The position numbers and the translations under genes were made by a program. A DNA stretch of 64,000 bases. Source: Aquarana catesbeiana (taxonomy: Eukaryota > Chordata > Amphibia > Anura > Ranidae). The stretch spans positions 695,526,700 through 695,590,699 of the forward strand of contig NC_133326.1 in the NCBI RefSeq assembly GCF_042186555.1. The letters are read 5' to 3'. Shown here piece after piece: positions 55,496 to 64,000 of the stretch. The notes beneath the pieces were generated by a model. The model was not told where the DNA came from and searched no databases. It saw only the letters and a program-made list of their open reading frames with translations. Within the stretch, counting starts at the first letter, position 1. Every line of letters starts with the position of its first letter.

Positions 55496-57367
55496 GGTTT
55501 TAACTCACCACTTAGAAAAGTTCCACTTGGTATAAGTTCCAGCAATCTCCCAATGAGCAGGCTCAGGATGAGTCCTACACACAGTTATATAGACTGCAGG
55601 CACCTGTGAGCAATCACCCCTCCCCCTACTTAATAGCCTGAAGGAACCAAAGAAGGAAAAAAAAAAAAAAAAAAGCTATTTAAAAAGTGACAGAAAAGGC
55701 TAATTGAAAAGCTAAAAGGAAAAGCCCCAAAAATGCTACCCAGCAAACAAAAAGTAAAACTTGTTCACTCTCCCTCTGGTTTTAACTCACCACTTAGAAA
55801 AGTTCCACTTGGTATAAGTTCCAGCAATCTCCCAATGAGCAGGCTCAGGATGAGTCCTACACACAGTTATATAGACTGCAGGCACCTGTGAGCAATCACC
55901 CCTCCCCCTACTTAATAGCCTGAAGGAACCAAAGAAGGAAAAAAAAAAAAAAAAAGCTATTTAAAAAGTGACAGAAAAGGCTAATTGAAAAGCTAAAAGG
56001 AAAAGCCCCAAAAATGCTACCCAGCAAACAAAAAGTAAAACTTGTTCACTCTCCCTCTGGTTTTAACTCACCACTTAGAAAAGTTCCACTTGGTATAAGT
56101 TCCAGCAATCTCCCAATGAGCAGGCTCAGGATGAGTCCTACACACAGTTATATAGACTGCAGGCACCTGTGAGCAATCACCCCTCCCCCTACTTAATAGC
56201 CTGAAGGAACCAAAGAAGGAAAAAAAAAAAAAAAAAAGCTATTTAAAAAGTGACAGAAAAGGCTAATTGAAAAGCTAAAAGGAAAAGCCCCAAAAATGCT
56301 ACCCAGCAAACAAAAAGTAAAACTTGTTCACTCTCCCTCTGGTTTTAACTCACCACTTAGAAAAGTTCCACTTGGTATAAGTTCCAGCAATCTCCCAATG
56401 AGCAGGCTCAGGATGAGTCCTACACACAGTTATATAGACTGCAGGCACCTGTGAGCAATCACCCCTCCCCCTACTTAATAGCCTGAAGGAACCAAAGAAG
56501 GAAAAAAAAAAAAAAAAAAAAAAAAAAGCTATTTAAAAAGTGACAGAAAAGGCTAATTGAAAAGCTAAAAGGAAAAGCCCCAAAAATGCTACCCAGCAAA
56601 CAAAAAGTAAAACTTGTTCACTCTCCCTCTGGTTTTAACTCACCACTTAGAAAAGTTCCACTTGGTATAAGTTCCAGCAATCTCCCAATGAGCAGGCTCA
56701 GGATGAGTCCTACACACAGTTATATAGACTGCAGGCACCTGTGAGCAATCACCCCTCCCCCTACTTAATAGCCTGAAGGAACCAAAGAAGGAAACAAAAA
56801 AAAAAAAAAAAAAAAAAAGCTATTTAAAAAGTGACAGAAAAGGCTAATTGAAAAGCTAAAAGGAAAAGCCCCAAAAATGTTACCCAGCAAACAAAAAGTA
56901 AAACTTGTTCACTCTCCCTCTGGTTTTAACTCACCACTTAGAAAAGTTCCACTTGGTATAAGTTCCAGCAATCTCCCAATGAGCAGGCTCAGGATGAGTC
57001 CTACACACAGTTATATAGACTGCAGGCACCTGTGAGCAATCACCCCTCCCCCTACTTAATAGCCTGAAGGAACCAAAGAAGGAAACAAAAAAAAAAAAAA
57101 AAAGCTATTTAAAAAGTGACAGAAAAGGCTAATTGAAAAGCTAAAAGGAAAAGCCCCAAAAATGTTACCCAGCAAACAAAAAGTAAAACTTGTTCACTCT
57201 CCCTCTGGTTTTAACTCACCACTTAGAAAAGTTCCACTTGGTATAAGTTCCAGCAATCTCCCAATGAGCAGGCTCAGGATGAGTCCTACACACAGTTATA
57301 TAGACTGCAGGCACCTGTGAGCAATCACCCCTCCCCCTACTTAATAGCCTGAAGGAACCAAAGAAGG

Positions 57368-57398
<31 letters not shown>

Positions 57399-57680
57399 TT
57401 TAAAAAGTTAAAAAGTGACAGAAAAGGCTAATTGAAAAGCTAAAAGGAAAAGCCCCAAAAATGCTACCCAGCAAACAAAAAGTAAAACTTGTTCACTCTC
57501 CCTCTGGTTTTAACTCACCACTTAGAAAAGTTCCACTTGGTATAAGTTCCAGCAATCTCCCAATGAGCAGGCTCAGGATGAGTCCTACACACAGTTATAT
57601 AGACTGCAGGCACCTGTGAGCAATCACCCCTCCCCCTACTTAATAGCCTGAAGGAACCAAAGAAGGAAAAAAAAAAAAAA
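55496..57680 (-). promoter_or_regulatory. Eight tandem 5' UTR units (about 285 bp) of the CR1 LINE
   Basis: GGTTTTAACTCACCACTTAG starts at 55496, 55778, 56059, 56341, 56631, 56922, 57207 and 57506. The last unit is partial. The copies are almost identical apart from an A-run of variable length (about 17-30). Read on the LINE strand, each unit contains a TATATAACTGTGTG phrase and ends with GGGAGATTGCTGGAACTT..GGTGAGTTAAAACC. The arrangement is like the monomer arrays that serve as promoters in mouse L1. Promoter function here is inference. Confidence 0.75.
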
Positions 57681-58262
57681 ACTTTGACACACATACACCT
57701 ACTTCCTCGAGAGTGTTCTTGATCTGGTTAACTGTTGTGAAGGGCGTTTTCTTTACCAGGGAAATAATTCTTCGGTCATCCACCACAGTTGTTTTCCATG
57801 GTCTTCCGGGTCTTTTGCTCTTGCTGAGCTCACGGTGTGTTCTTTCTTTTTAAGGATGTTCCAAACAGTTGATTTGACCACACCTAATGTTTTTGCTATC
57901 TCTCTGATGGGTTTGTTTTGTTTTTTCAGCCTAATGATGGCTTGCTTCACGGATAGTGACAGCTCTTTGGATCTCATATTGAGAGTTGACAGCAACAGAT
58001 TCCAAATGCAAACAGCACACTTGAAATGAACTCTGAACCTTTTATCTGCTCCATGTAAATAGTTAATAAGGGAATAACACATACCTAGCCATGGAATAGC
58101 TGAGCAGCCAATTGTCCTATTACTTTTGTTCCCTTAAAAAGTGGGAGGCACATATACAAACTGTTGTAATTCCTACACCGTTCACCTGATTTGGATGTAA
58201 ATAACCTCAAATTAAAGCTGAAAGTCTGCAGTTAAAGCACATCTTTTTCGTTTAATTTCATA
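57681..58262 (-). other. Tc1 transposon 3, right part
   Basis: Contains the N-terminal transposase segment and the right, truncated TIR. It resumes directly after the A-run that ends the CR1 array. See the entry for the whole element. Confidence 0.8.
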
Positions 58263-59200
58263 CCAGGCCTTTATATGAGCATACAGCCTGGCAGGTCAGG
58301 AAAGAGGGGATGAGCGAGTGCCCCCTCCCCCCTCCTGTACCATGCCAGGCCACATGTCCTCAACATGGGGGGTGGGTGTTTTGGGACAGGGGGATCTCTG
58401 CCCCCACCCCAAAGCCCCTTGTTCCCATGTTGAAGGGGACAAAGGCCTCTTCCCAACAACCCTGGGTGGAAGTCTGCAGGAAGGGAGCTTATGAGAATCT
58501 GGAAACCCCCCATTAAGAAAGGGGGCCCACAGATCCTGCCCCACCTATGTGAAAGAGTATGGGATACATTGTACCCCTACCCATGCAACCAAAAAAAGCA
58601 GTGTAGTGTTACAAAAAAACAAGAGACGGTTTTTGACAAGTCCTTTAATAAAAATGAAGAATGCCCCCCGTCATAGTTCCAATGTGTCTTCTTTTTCCAG
58701 TACCATCACCAATGTATTCTTCCTCTGGTCTTCTCCCTCTGCTGATGTCTTCTCCCTCCGTTGATGTCTTCTCCCTCCGGTGGTGTCTTCTTCCTCTGGT
58801 CTTCTTCCTCCGATGATGTTGTCTCCCTCTGGTGATGTCTTCTTCTTCCAGTCTTCTTCCTCCAGTCTTCTCCCACCTCTTCTAACACTGGCTCCTATCA
58901 TTGCGCCAGCTTCACTGTCTGACAGTTCTTATATAGCCATGGGATGTGACCCTCTGGTAATGTCACCCGGAGACCCTACCCCTTGTGACATCAGTGATGT
59001 AACACTGCAACGCCGGTCTTCAGAACATGCTGGCCCAGGGTCTGGTATGGGGGAACCCCCCACTTTTTTCTGTAGGGTCCCCATTACCGTTTATCACAGA
59101 CCCTCATCTAGAATTATTGTCTGGTATACCCTGGTTGTTAATTTACAAACAGAAGGAAGCAGCCAGGATTTGCCCTTAACCTGCATATTATAATGATTTT
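58262..59200. repeat. Unclassified GC-richer repeat with CTTCTCCCTC minisatellite
   Basis: GC-richer than its surroundings, with G- and C-runs. Imperfect 18-21 bp units of a TCTTCTCCCTCCGNTGATG type repeat at about 58730-58870. Paired GGGGGAACCCCCC-type strings occur near 59049. It looks like a dispersed repeat, perhaps a DNA transposon remnant, with no ORF I trust. Confidence 0.4.
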
Positions 59201-61480
59201 TTTTTTAATTACTGTAGATGTCAGTTTTTATGTACAAGGTTGTATATATTGTACAAATGTTCAAAAGCCCAAATGTGAAACCTTAGTGATCGGCTCATTA
59301 TTAGATTTTGGATATTGATCGGGTTATTAGGCTGCAAACCTCATTAGTGGCAGGGACCAATGTGACTGTTTATAGTTGTTAAGAAAATTGTAAATTCTGT
59401 ATGTACAGTAATTGTATTAAATGTTTTATGTTTGCCTATGTATTGCACACAGCATTCCCTGTGCACACGGCACTAACAATGTTTTGAAAACATGTTGCAT
59501 TCTTTCAAGACCTGATTAGAATTTAGACTGCCTATGTTACGCCCCTTGTTACCATAAAAGTACAATTGTAATATTAATGTGATACCTACGTAATCATGTG
59601 AATAAAAAATCTTAAATTGTGTTGAATAAACAAAACAGTTATTTGGAAAGATGCTGAGTGTATCTTTTGTGTCTGTCCCCTACTGCAGTACAGTAGTTAT
59701 TATTTGATTTGGAACCACAAATCAATATGAGGATAGCAGTTGCCTATCTATACAATTTCTAGAACAATAGTTATCCTGTAACATGAAAGAACTTTATAAT
59801 TATGGGAAATACATTTTTTGCAGAAAATAAAGAGTCAAAAAGGATCTATTCGCTGGATTGCAAAGTTACTACTGTTCTAGGCAGCTCTTGACTGCATCCT
59901 CCATCTACAGGTGCCAAGCTTCCGGGGAAGTCTATTTCCTCCTCAGAATGATTCAATAGAAAATGCGGAGGCTGCACAATCATGTTCCCCCTGTTGCAAC
60001 AATATTTCTTGTTTACATCTCTATTCAGGCTCAACTCTTCCCCTTACTGTATGTTTTTCATCATGCGTTAGGGCTTAATCATAGAGGCCCTGCATTTGTA
60101 TCTACTCTACCTGCTTTAGGGTGAAGTAGGATTTGTAAACTGAAGATTTTATTTTTCCACACCCTTGTTTTTCAAGTTAAGGTAAAATTACATTTAAGTG
60201 CTGTATTCTGAAAAAGAAATATGTATAGATGGAAGAAAGGATTAATGATGAGGGGCTGGGAGTTTGGCCAGGCAGTAACCTGATATGGAAGGCTGACTAA
60301 CCAAAAGTGAAGTAGTGGAAGAGACCTACTTTAATGCAGGCAATATATGACTATTTTTTTTTCCTTCACACATTTGATGTGGATGGGGGAATCATTCCCA
60401 CAGCGCTATTGTATTCTGCCTTCTCTCCGACAGCAGGATACCATGATCAGTGTTGTAGAATATAGCCAGTGGCACTGATCTATAGGGAAAAAGCTGACAT
60501 GCTGGTTGTTTGCAAGTCAATCAATGGGTCTACTTTTGTAAAACTAGCTAGCACATACAGTACATGGATAGATATTTGGCCAGTCCTTGCTGAACTGGGT
60601 GAATTTCAATCTGTGTATGACCAGCTTAAGTTGCAATGGAGATTCCCACCTCTCACACTAATGTCTTCTAGGCTGTCTCTGAGTGGACCATGAGGAACAC
60701 TTTATAGGTTAAGGGAGGCCCCCATGATTGTGTTTTGCCCTTTTTAGAAATAACTTACCCGCTGAAGAAAGGGCATACAAGCACCTGGACTACCAGACTT
60801 TCCATTGAATTCTTTGATAAAACAGGCAACCATATTTGTGGCTGTTGTGACAGTTTTTGTTTTTTTGTGTTGGCAAGAAGAAAATTAAGCAAATGGGAAG
60901 TGGTTCAATGGTAGTGGGTTTTTTATCTTTGGAGATAAACTAAATTATGCTACTTATTCCAAATTTTAAATAGTTTTTCTGATTGTAGCCAGGCAACAGA
61001 GAATGTAGCACGTTAACGTTTGCTGCAAATTCTGGCTGTTCGTAGTTTAACTACACAGCAATCTTATGGGCACGTTCACTGAAGTGCCAAAAGCAAAATC
61101 CAACAATGCTTTCCCTGACCTGTGCACTATGGTCAGGTACTAAAGTGTGGCCAATAATGGGGCTTGGCAGATGAGCCTGCACCCTCCCTATAAATTGCTG
61201 TGTGGGAGCCACCACAATAGAGTTACTGAGCTTCTTTGAAGTTTTTCTTTATTTCACTACACTTGCAAGTCTAAAAGTTCCCAGCCCCTCTATGAGCATG
61301 TTGTTCTGGAGCACTCTTCCTATAAATGTCTGCTTTCCGAAAAAAACTAAATAAATTTAAAAAACAACAGCCAAAGGGGAAGGGAAAGAAACAGAACAAA
61401 GGCAGCTGTTAACCACAACTGAGATAATAGACTAGTCAACAAGAGGGATCTATCGGTGTGAATCAATTATGAAAACTAGA
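59201..61480. other. No recognisable gene
   Basis: AT-rich DNA with no convincing ORF, RNA gene or named repeat over about 2.3 kb. Short open frames (such as 60469-60693) have no motif. It may be unique host sequence. Confidence 0.45.
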
Positions 61481-61815
61481 ACCTGACTAAGGCTCAACCA
61501 CTTTGTATAAAAATTTTATAACAAGATCCAAGGATGGAGGGACTTGAAGGACAACTCGGCACAATATACACACATTGCAAATTTTATTATATCAAAAAAC
61601 AAACCAAAGAAAAACCATACAAGATAAAAAAGTTGGCCAATGTATAAACTAAAACCCAGCTCCCAGCAGCTTCTCCAAGATAGGCTTGTGTGGTTCTTCT
61701 TTGGTTTGTTTTTCATTTTTTGATATTATAAAATTATCAATGTATGTATATTGTGCCTCCATCCTGGAATATTGTTATAGAATTTTTATAAAAAGTGGTT
61801 GAGCCTTAGTCAGGT
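61481..61815. mobile_element. Foldback (MITE-like) palindromic element
   Basis: ACCTGACTAAGGCTCAACCA at the left edge is inverted at the right edge (GAGCCTTAGTCAGGT at 61801-61815), and complementarity continues inward for about 140 bp with mismatches (GGTTTGTTTTTC/CAAAAAACAAACC). The centre (61625-61680) is not paired. No ORF. A target duplication is not obvious. Confidence 0.75.
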
Positions 61816-62399
61816 TTTTATCCTTTCTAGCTTTCACATCCCCAATTTACCTATTGCCATTACTGCCATTTAAATTAGGTGATCCACTATTGTCTTCATG
61901 ACTGGGAGGGCTAAAGGGAGAGGCAAAGGCTTATCATGCACAGCTAGTAGGGGTGGGTAGGTTCTGCAATCACAGGCCATCACATGTATTCAATGCTACT
62001 GTGTCTGCTTATCCCCCTACCTCACTGTCATTTTATTAATAGATGCCCACCTACTGCCCATGTTTTTATTCTTTTTTTGTGTGGAGTTTGCAATATGCAC
62101 TGTTTATATAGTATTCAATCTTCAGTGATATATTGGCACAATATATAAAAAAATATGATGATGATAATAATTATAATAACAACAACAATAATAACAACGA
62201 CAATGATGTTGTTATTATTATTCATTTTTATTCAGTGTTATCAAGATAAATTCATAAAACACTATTTATTAACTTCTATCTTAATATAGCTGTATTATTA
62301 TTATTATTATTATTATTAAAAAGTATCATTATCATTAGTAACGTAATTTGGCTATTGCTTTGGTAAATTCATATTACAATTTATATTTTTAAATTGGCA

Positions 62400-62510
62400 C
62401 AACAATAATAACAACACAGCTTTATCAACTACAGCTTAATGAATTTATTCATTTATTAAACTGTATCTCAAAACAACTGTATTATAATTAGTATTATTAG
62501 TATTGTTGTT
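62400..62510. repeat. AAT/ATT hairpin repeat unit, copy B-1
   Basis: AACAATAATAAC, ACAGCTTTATCAACTACAGC, an AT-rich centre, CTGTATCTCAAAACAACTGT and ATT/AGT triplets. Same hairpin design as the copy A units; further decayed units lie at 62150-62330. Confidence 0.65.
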
Positions 62511-62649
62511 GTTATATTTTTTTTTAATCATTATTATATGACTTAAAAATTGTTTACCATCATTACTATCTTCTTCCCATGTTTTTATACTTTTCTTGTG
62601 TTGAGTTTGCATTGTTTATAATGTAATTTATGGTCCTCAATAATACATT

Positions 62650-62652
62650 GAC

Positions 62653-62725
<73 letters not shown>

Positions 62726-62861
62726 GTAGTAGTAGTAGTAGTAGTAGTAATAGTATTATTAATAATACTAATAATAATAATACAGCTTTACCAAGCTACA
62801 ACTTAATAAATCACTATTTATTAAATCGTATCTTGATACAACTGTATTATTATTATTACTA

Positions 62862-62903
<42 letters not shown>

Positions 62904-62910
62904 CATGATT
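62650..62910. repeat. AAT/ATT/AGT microsatellite and hairpin unit, copy B-2
   Basis: AAT triplets switch to ATT triplets (62681-62724), then AGT triplets (62725-62750), then AAT again. The hairpin ACAGCTTTACCAAGCTACAA..TATCTTGATACAACTGT follows, and a further ATT run ends near 62900. Expansion here exceeds that of copy A. Confidence 0.85.
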
Positions 62911-63162
62911 ATATGACTTTAAAATTCTTTACACATTTGTTTAAAACTGTCACCTTTGGCTAGTAAGTTTGCCTTGTTAATATTCATAGCAGAAATTAGC
63001 TCTATGCTGTAATATTAAGTGTTAACTTCCAATATTTTAAGTCTGTTTTTTTTTTTTTTGCTGGCAAAACAAGAGAACAGAAGCACTGGGAAATAATGTA
63101 AACGATAATGAATGTATTGAGTCTCATTGTCCCGTACAAAGCCCCTGACACCCACAAATATC

Positions 63163-63262
63163 TAGACAAGGGACAAATTATTGTACATAGCTCGTTAGAT
63201 AACCAGTTTAGAAATTGATTGGCCCCATTGCTGGAAATAATTATTTACAGTTCATTAAAATT
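63163..63262. other. 100-bp block identical to 13184-13283
   Basis: The partner of the invariant block in copy A. See that entry for motifs. It begins TAGACAAGGGACAAATTATT and ends CAGTTCATTAAAATT. Confidence 0.7.
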
Positions 63263-63691
63263 TCATGAAAATAAATGTAATTTTGTCAATTCCCTTAATG
63301 ATTAATTAAATTCCTCTTAAGGAAACCAATTCACATAAGCTTTAACAACACTATAATAATGCAATGAGTGTCAATACAAAAAAATAACTTCCTAAGTAAT
63401 TCCATCAGGGCATCTCCCATAGAGTAAAAATTGAAAATGATTAGGTCATGGCTCGTATTATCATTATTTTACTAACAAGCAGATGAAGTAATCTGTTATT
63501 TGTATCTATGTAATGTTTCCACAGGGGAATTGTAGATCAGAGCTAAGTCAAGACACAGAAAGACATTACATTAACTGTTAATATTAAAAATCACATGAAA
63601 AGATATGAAATGTTTATTAATGAATTAATGTTATACATTAAATACATTAAATACAAAATTAATGTTTATACATGTTCAATAAGATGAATTT

Positions 63692-63760
<69 letters not shown>
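63692..63760. repeat. GATA microsatellite
   Basis: About 17 uninterrupted GATA/TAGA tetranucleotides. Copy A has only about three units at the homologous place (25842-25856), so the run expanded in copy B. Confidence 0.95.
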
Positions 63761-63761
<1 letters not shown>

Positions 63762-64000
63762 CAGCTTATTCTGCAATATGCTACCTACATTAAAAAATGT
63801 ATTTAGATACATTTAAAACAAACAAAAAAAATAACTTTTGGCTTTAGATGAATCCTAAAACAAACATTTAAAAATACATAAATATAATTAAAAACAAAAA
63901 AAACAATGCAATGCAAACAAGCAAAATCATTTTTAAATAAAATGTAAGCTTTACCGTGACACATCAAACTGTACTCAGTTTTTAAAAATGTAATGGGGAA

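Larger units (their letters stand above)
51121..57680 (-). mobile_element. CR1-type LINE with two open ORFs and tandem 5' units
   Basis: A 6.56-kb minus-strand LINE. The 3' end is a run of CTATGTAA units (51121-51146), the microsatellite tail of CR1-type elements. ORF2 (51204-54080) and ORF1 (54187-55167) are uninterrupted. The 5' UTR has a GGTACACA-type degenerate repeat (55250-55460) and eight tandem units of 281-299 bp (55496-57680). It interrupts Tc1 transposon 3 with no clear target duplication, as usual for CR1. Both ORFs being open suggests a recent insertion and possible competence. Confidence 0.9.
50400..58039 (-). pseudogene. Tc1 transposase of transposon 3, interrupted
   Basis: The N-terminal half lies in 57753-58082 (MRSKELSLSVKQAIIRLKKQ, IREIAKTLGVVKSTVWNILK), a clear paired-type helix-turn-helix. 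The CR1 insertion follows. The C-terminal part is 50400-50966: VWRRKGTAHDPKHT, GGSVMAWACMAANGTG, FTVQMDNDPKHTAKATKEFF and SPDLNPTEYAFHLL. The DD34E Glu is kept as PTEYAF. The first Asp region near 50975 is DETK-like. Apart from the insertion there are few lesions, so the copy was young when hit. Confidence 0.88.
50147..58261 (-). mobile_element. Tc1-type transposon 3, split by a CR1 LINE
   Basis: The left end, CAGTCAAGTCCATAAATATT at 50147, follows a TA repeat. Its inner TIR (TTTAACTGCAGACTTTCAGC through CCACTTTTTAAGGGA) reappears inverted at 58100-58255, but the outermost 80 or so bases are missing at the right. Transposase sequence runs on the minus strand from about 58040 to 57690, is interrupted by the CR1 (51121-57680), and resumes 51119 to 50400. 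This is a different Tc1 family from transposons 1 and 2. Confidence 0.88.
61870..64000. repeat. Copy B of the diverged duplicated segment
   Basis: Homologous in order to copy A (12180-13616, 25777-25872, 33194-33605) and free of large insertions, so it shows what the segment looked like before the LINEs landed. It contains AAT/ATT hairpin units, the 100-bp identical block (63163-63262), a GATA microsatellite (63692-63760) and AT-rich DNA to the window end. No coding frame. Confidence 0.85.

Noticed and set aside
55496..57680. Possible CRISPR or centromeric satellite array
   Set aside because: Units are contiguous with no unique spacers and the context is vertebrate, so not CRISPR. The array abuts the CR1 ORFs and ends exactly at the Tc1 junction, so it belongs to the LINE rather than to a centromere.

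Overview
The window looks like intergenic DNA from a large, repeat-dense vertebrate genome, most likely a frog or other amphibian. That assignment is inference. It rests on the mix of mobile elements: Tx1/L1-type LINEs, a CR1 LINE whose first protein carries an esterase domain, Penelope-like elements, piggyBac, a very large Harbinger, long-TIR Tc1 elements and a tyrosine-recombinase element. I found no host protein-coding gene, rRNA or tRNA. Nearly everything recognisable is a mobile element or a simple repeat.

Layout. 1-11 kb: relics, namely a foldback MITE (532-830), a CR1 3' end (860-1500), a decayed Penelope-like RT (1620-3250) with terminal-type sequence nearby, L1/Tx1 pieces (4870-5640, 7715-8854, 9830-10160) and a VNTR (6195-6775). 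11.3-12.2 kb: a short LINE insertion with a 15-bp target duplication. 12.2-33.6 kb: an AT-rich host-like segment (copy A) opened by two LINE insertions. The first is a sense Tx1/L1 (13631-25775), itself split by a 5.86-kb piggyBac at a TTAA. The second is an antisense L1 (25877-33193) that carries a nested 942-bp retroposon. Copy A has a paralogue at the right end of the window (copy B, about 61.87-64 kb), and the two share a 100-bp block with no differences.

33.6-42.1 kb: a Harbinger element bounded by TAA duplications and matching 41-bp TIRs. Three genes can be read in it: a DDE transposase broken by one stop codon, an apparently intact four-exon Myb/SANT-like gene on the minus strand, and an apparently intact MADF-type gene on the plus strand. 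The last two diverge from a promoter region made of three 127-bp repeats, each with a TATAAA box.

42.1-58.3 kb: a Tc1 element (42788-44413), a decayed tyrosine-recombinase element (about 44430-48480), a second Tc1 in reverse (48515-50095), and a third Tc1 from 50147 split by a CR1 LINE (51121-57680). The CR1 has both ORFs open (326 and 958 aa) and eight tandem units of about 285 bp upstream of ORF1. 58.3-61.9 kb is repeat-derived or featureless, with a foldback element at 61481-61815.

The best second looks are the three-gene Harbinger with its triplicated promoter, the CR1 with repeated 5' units, and the 100-bp identical block in an otherwise diverged duplication.
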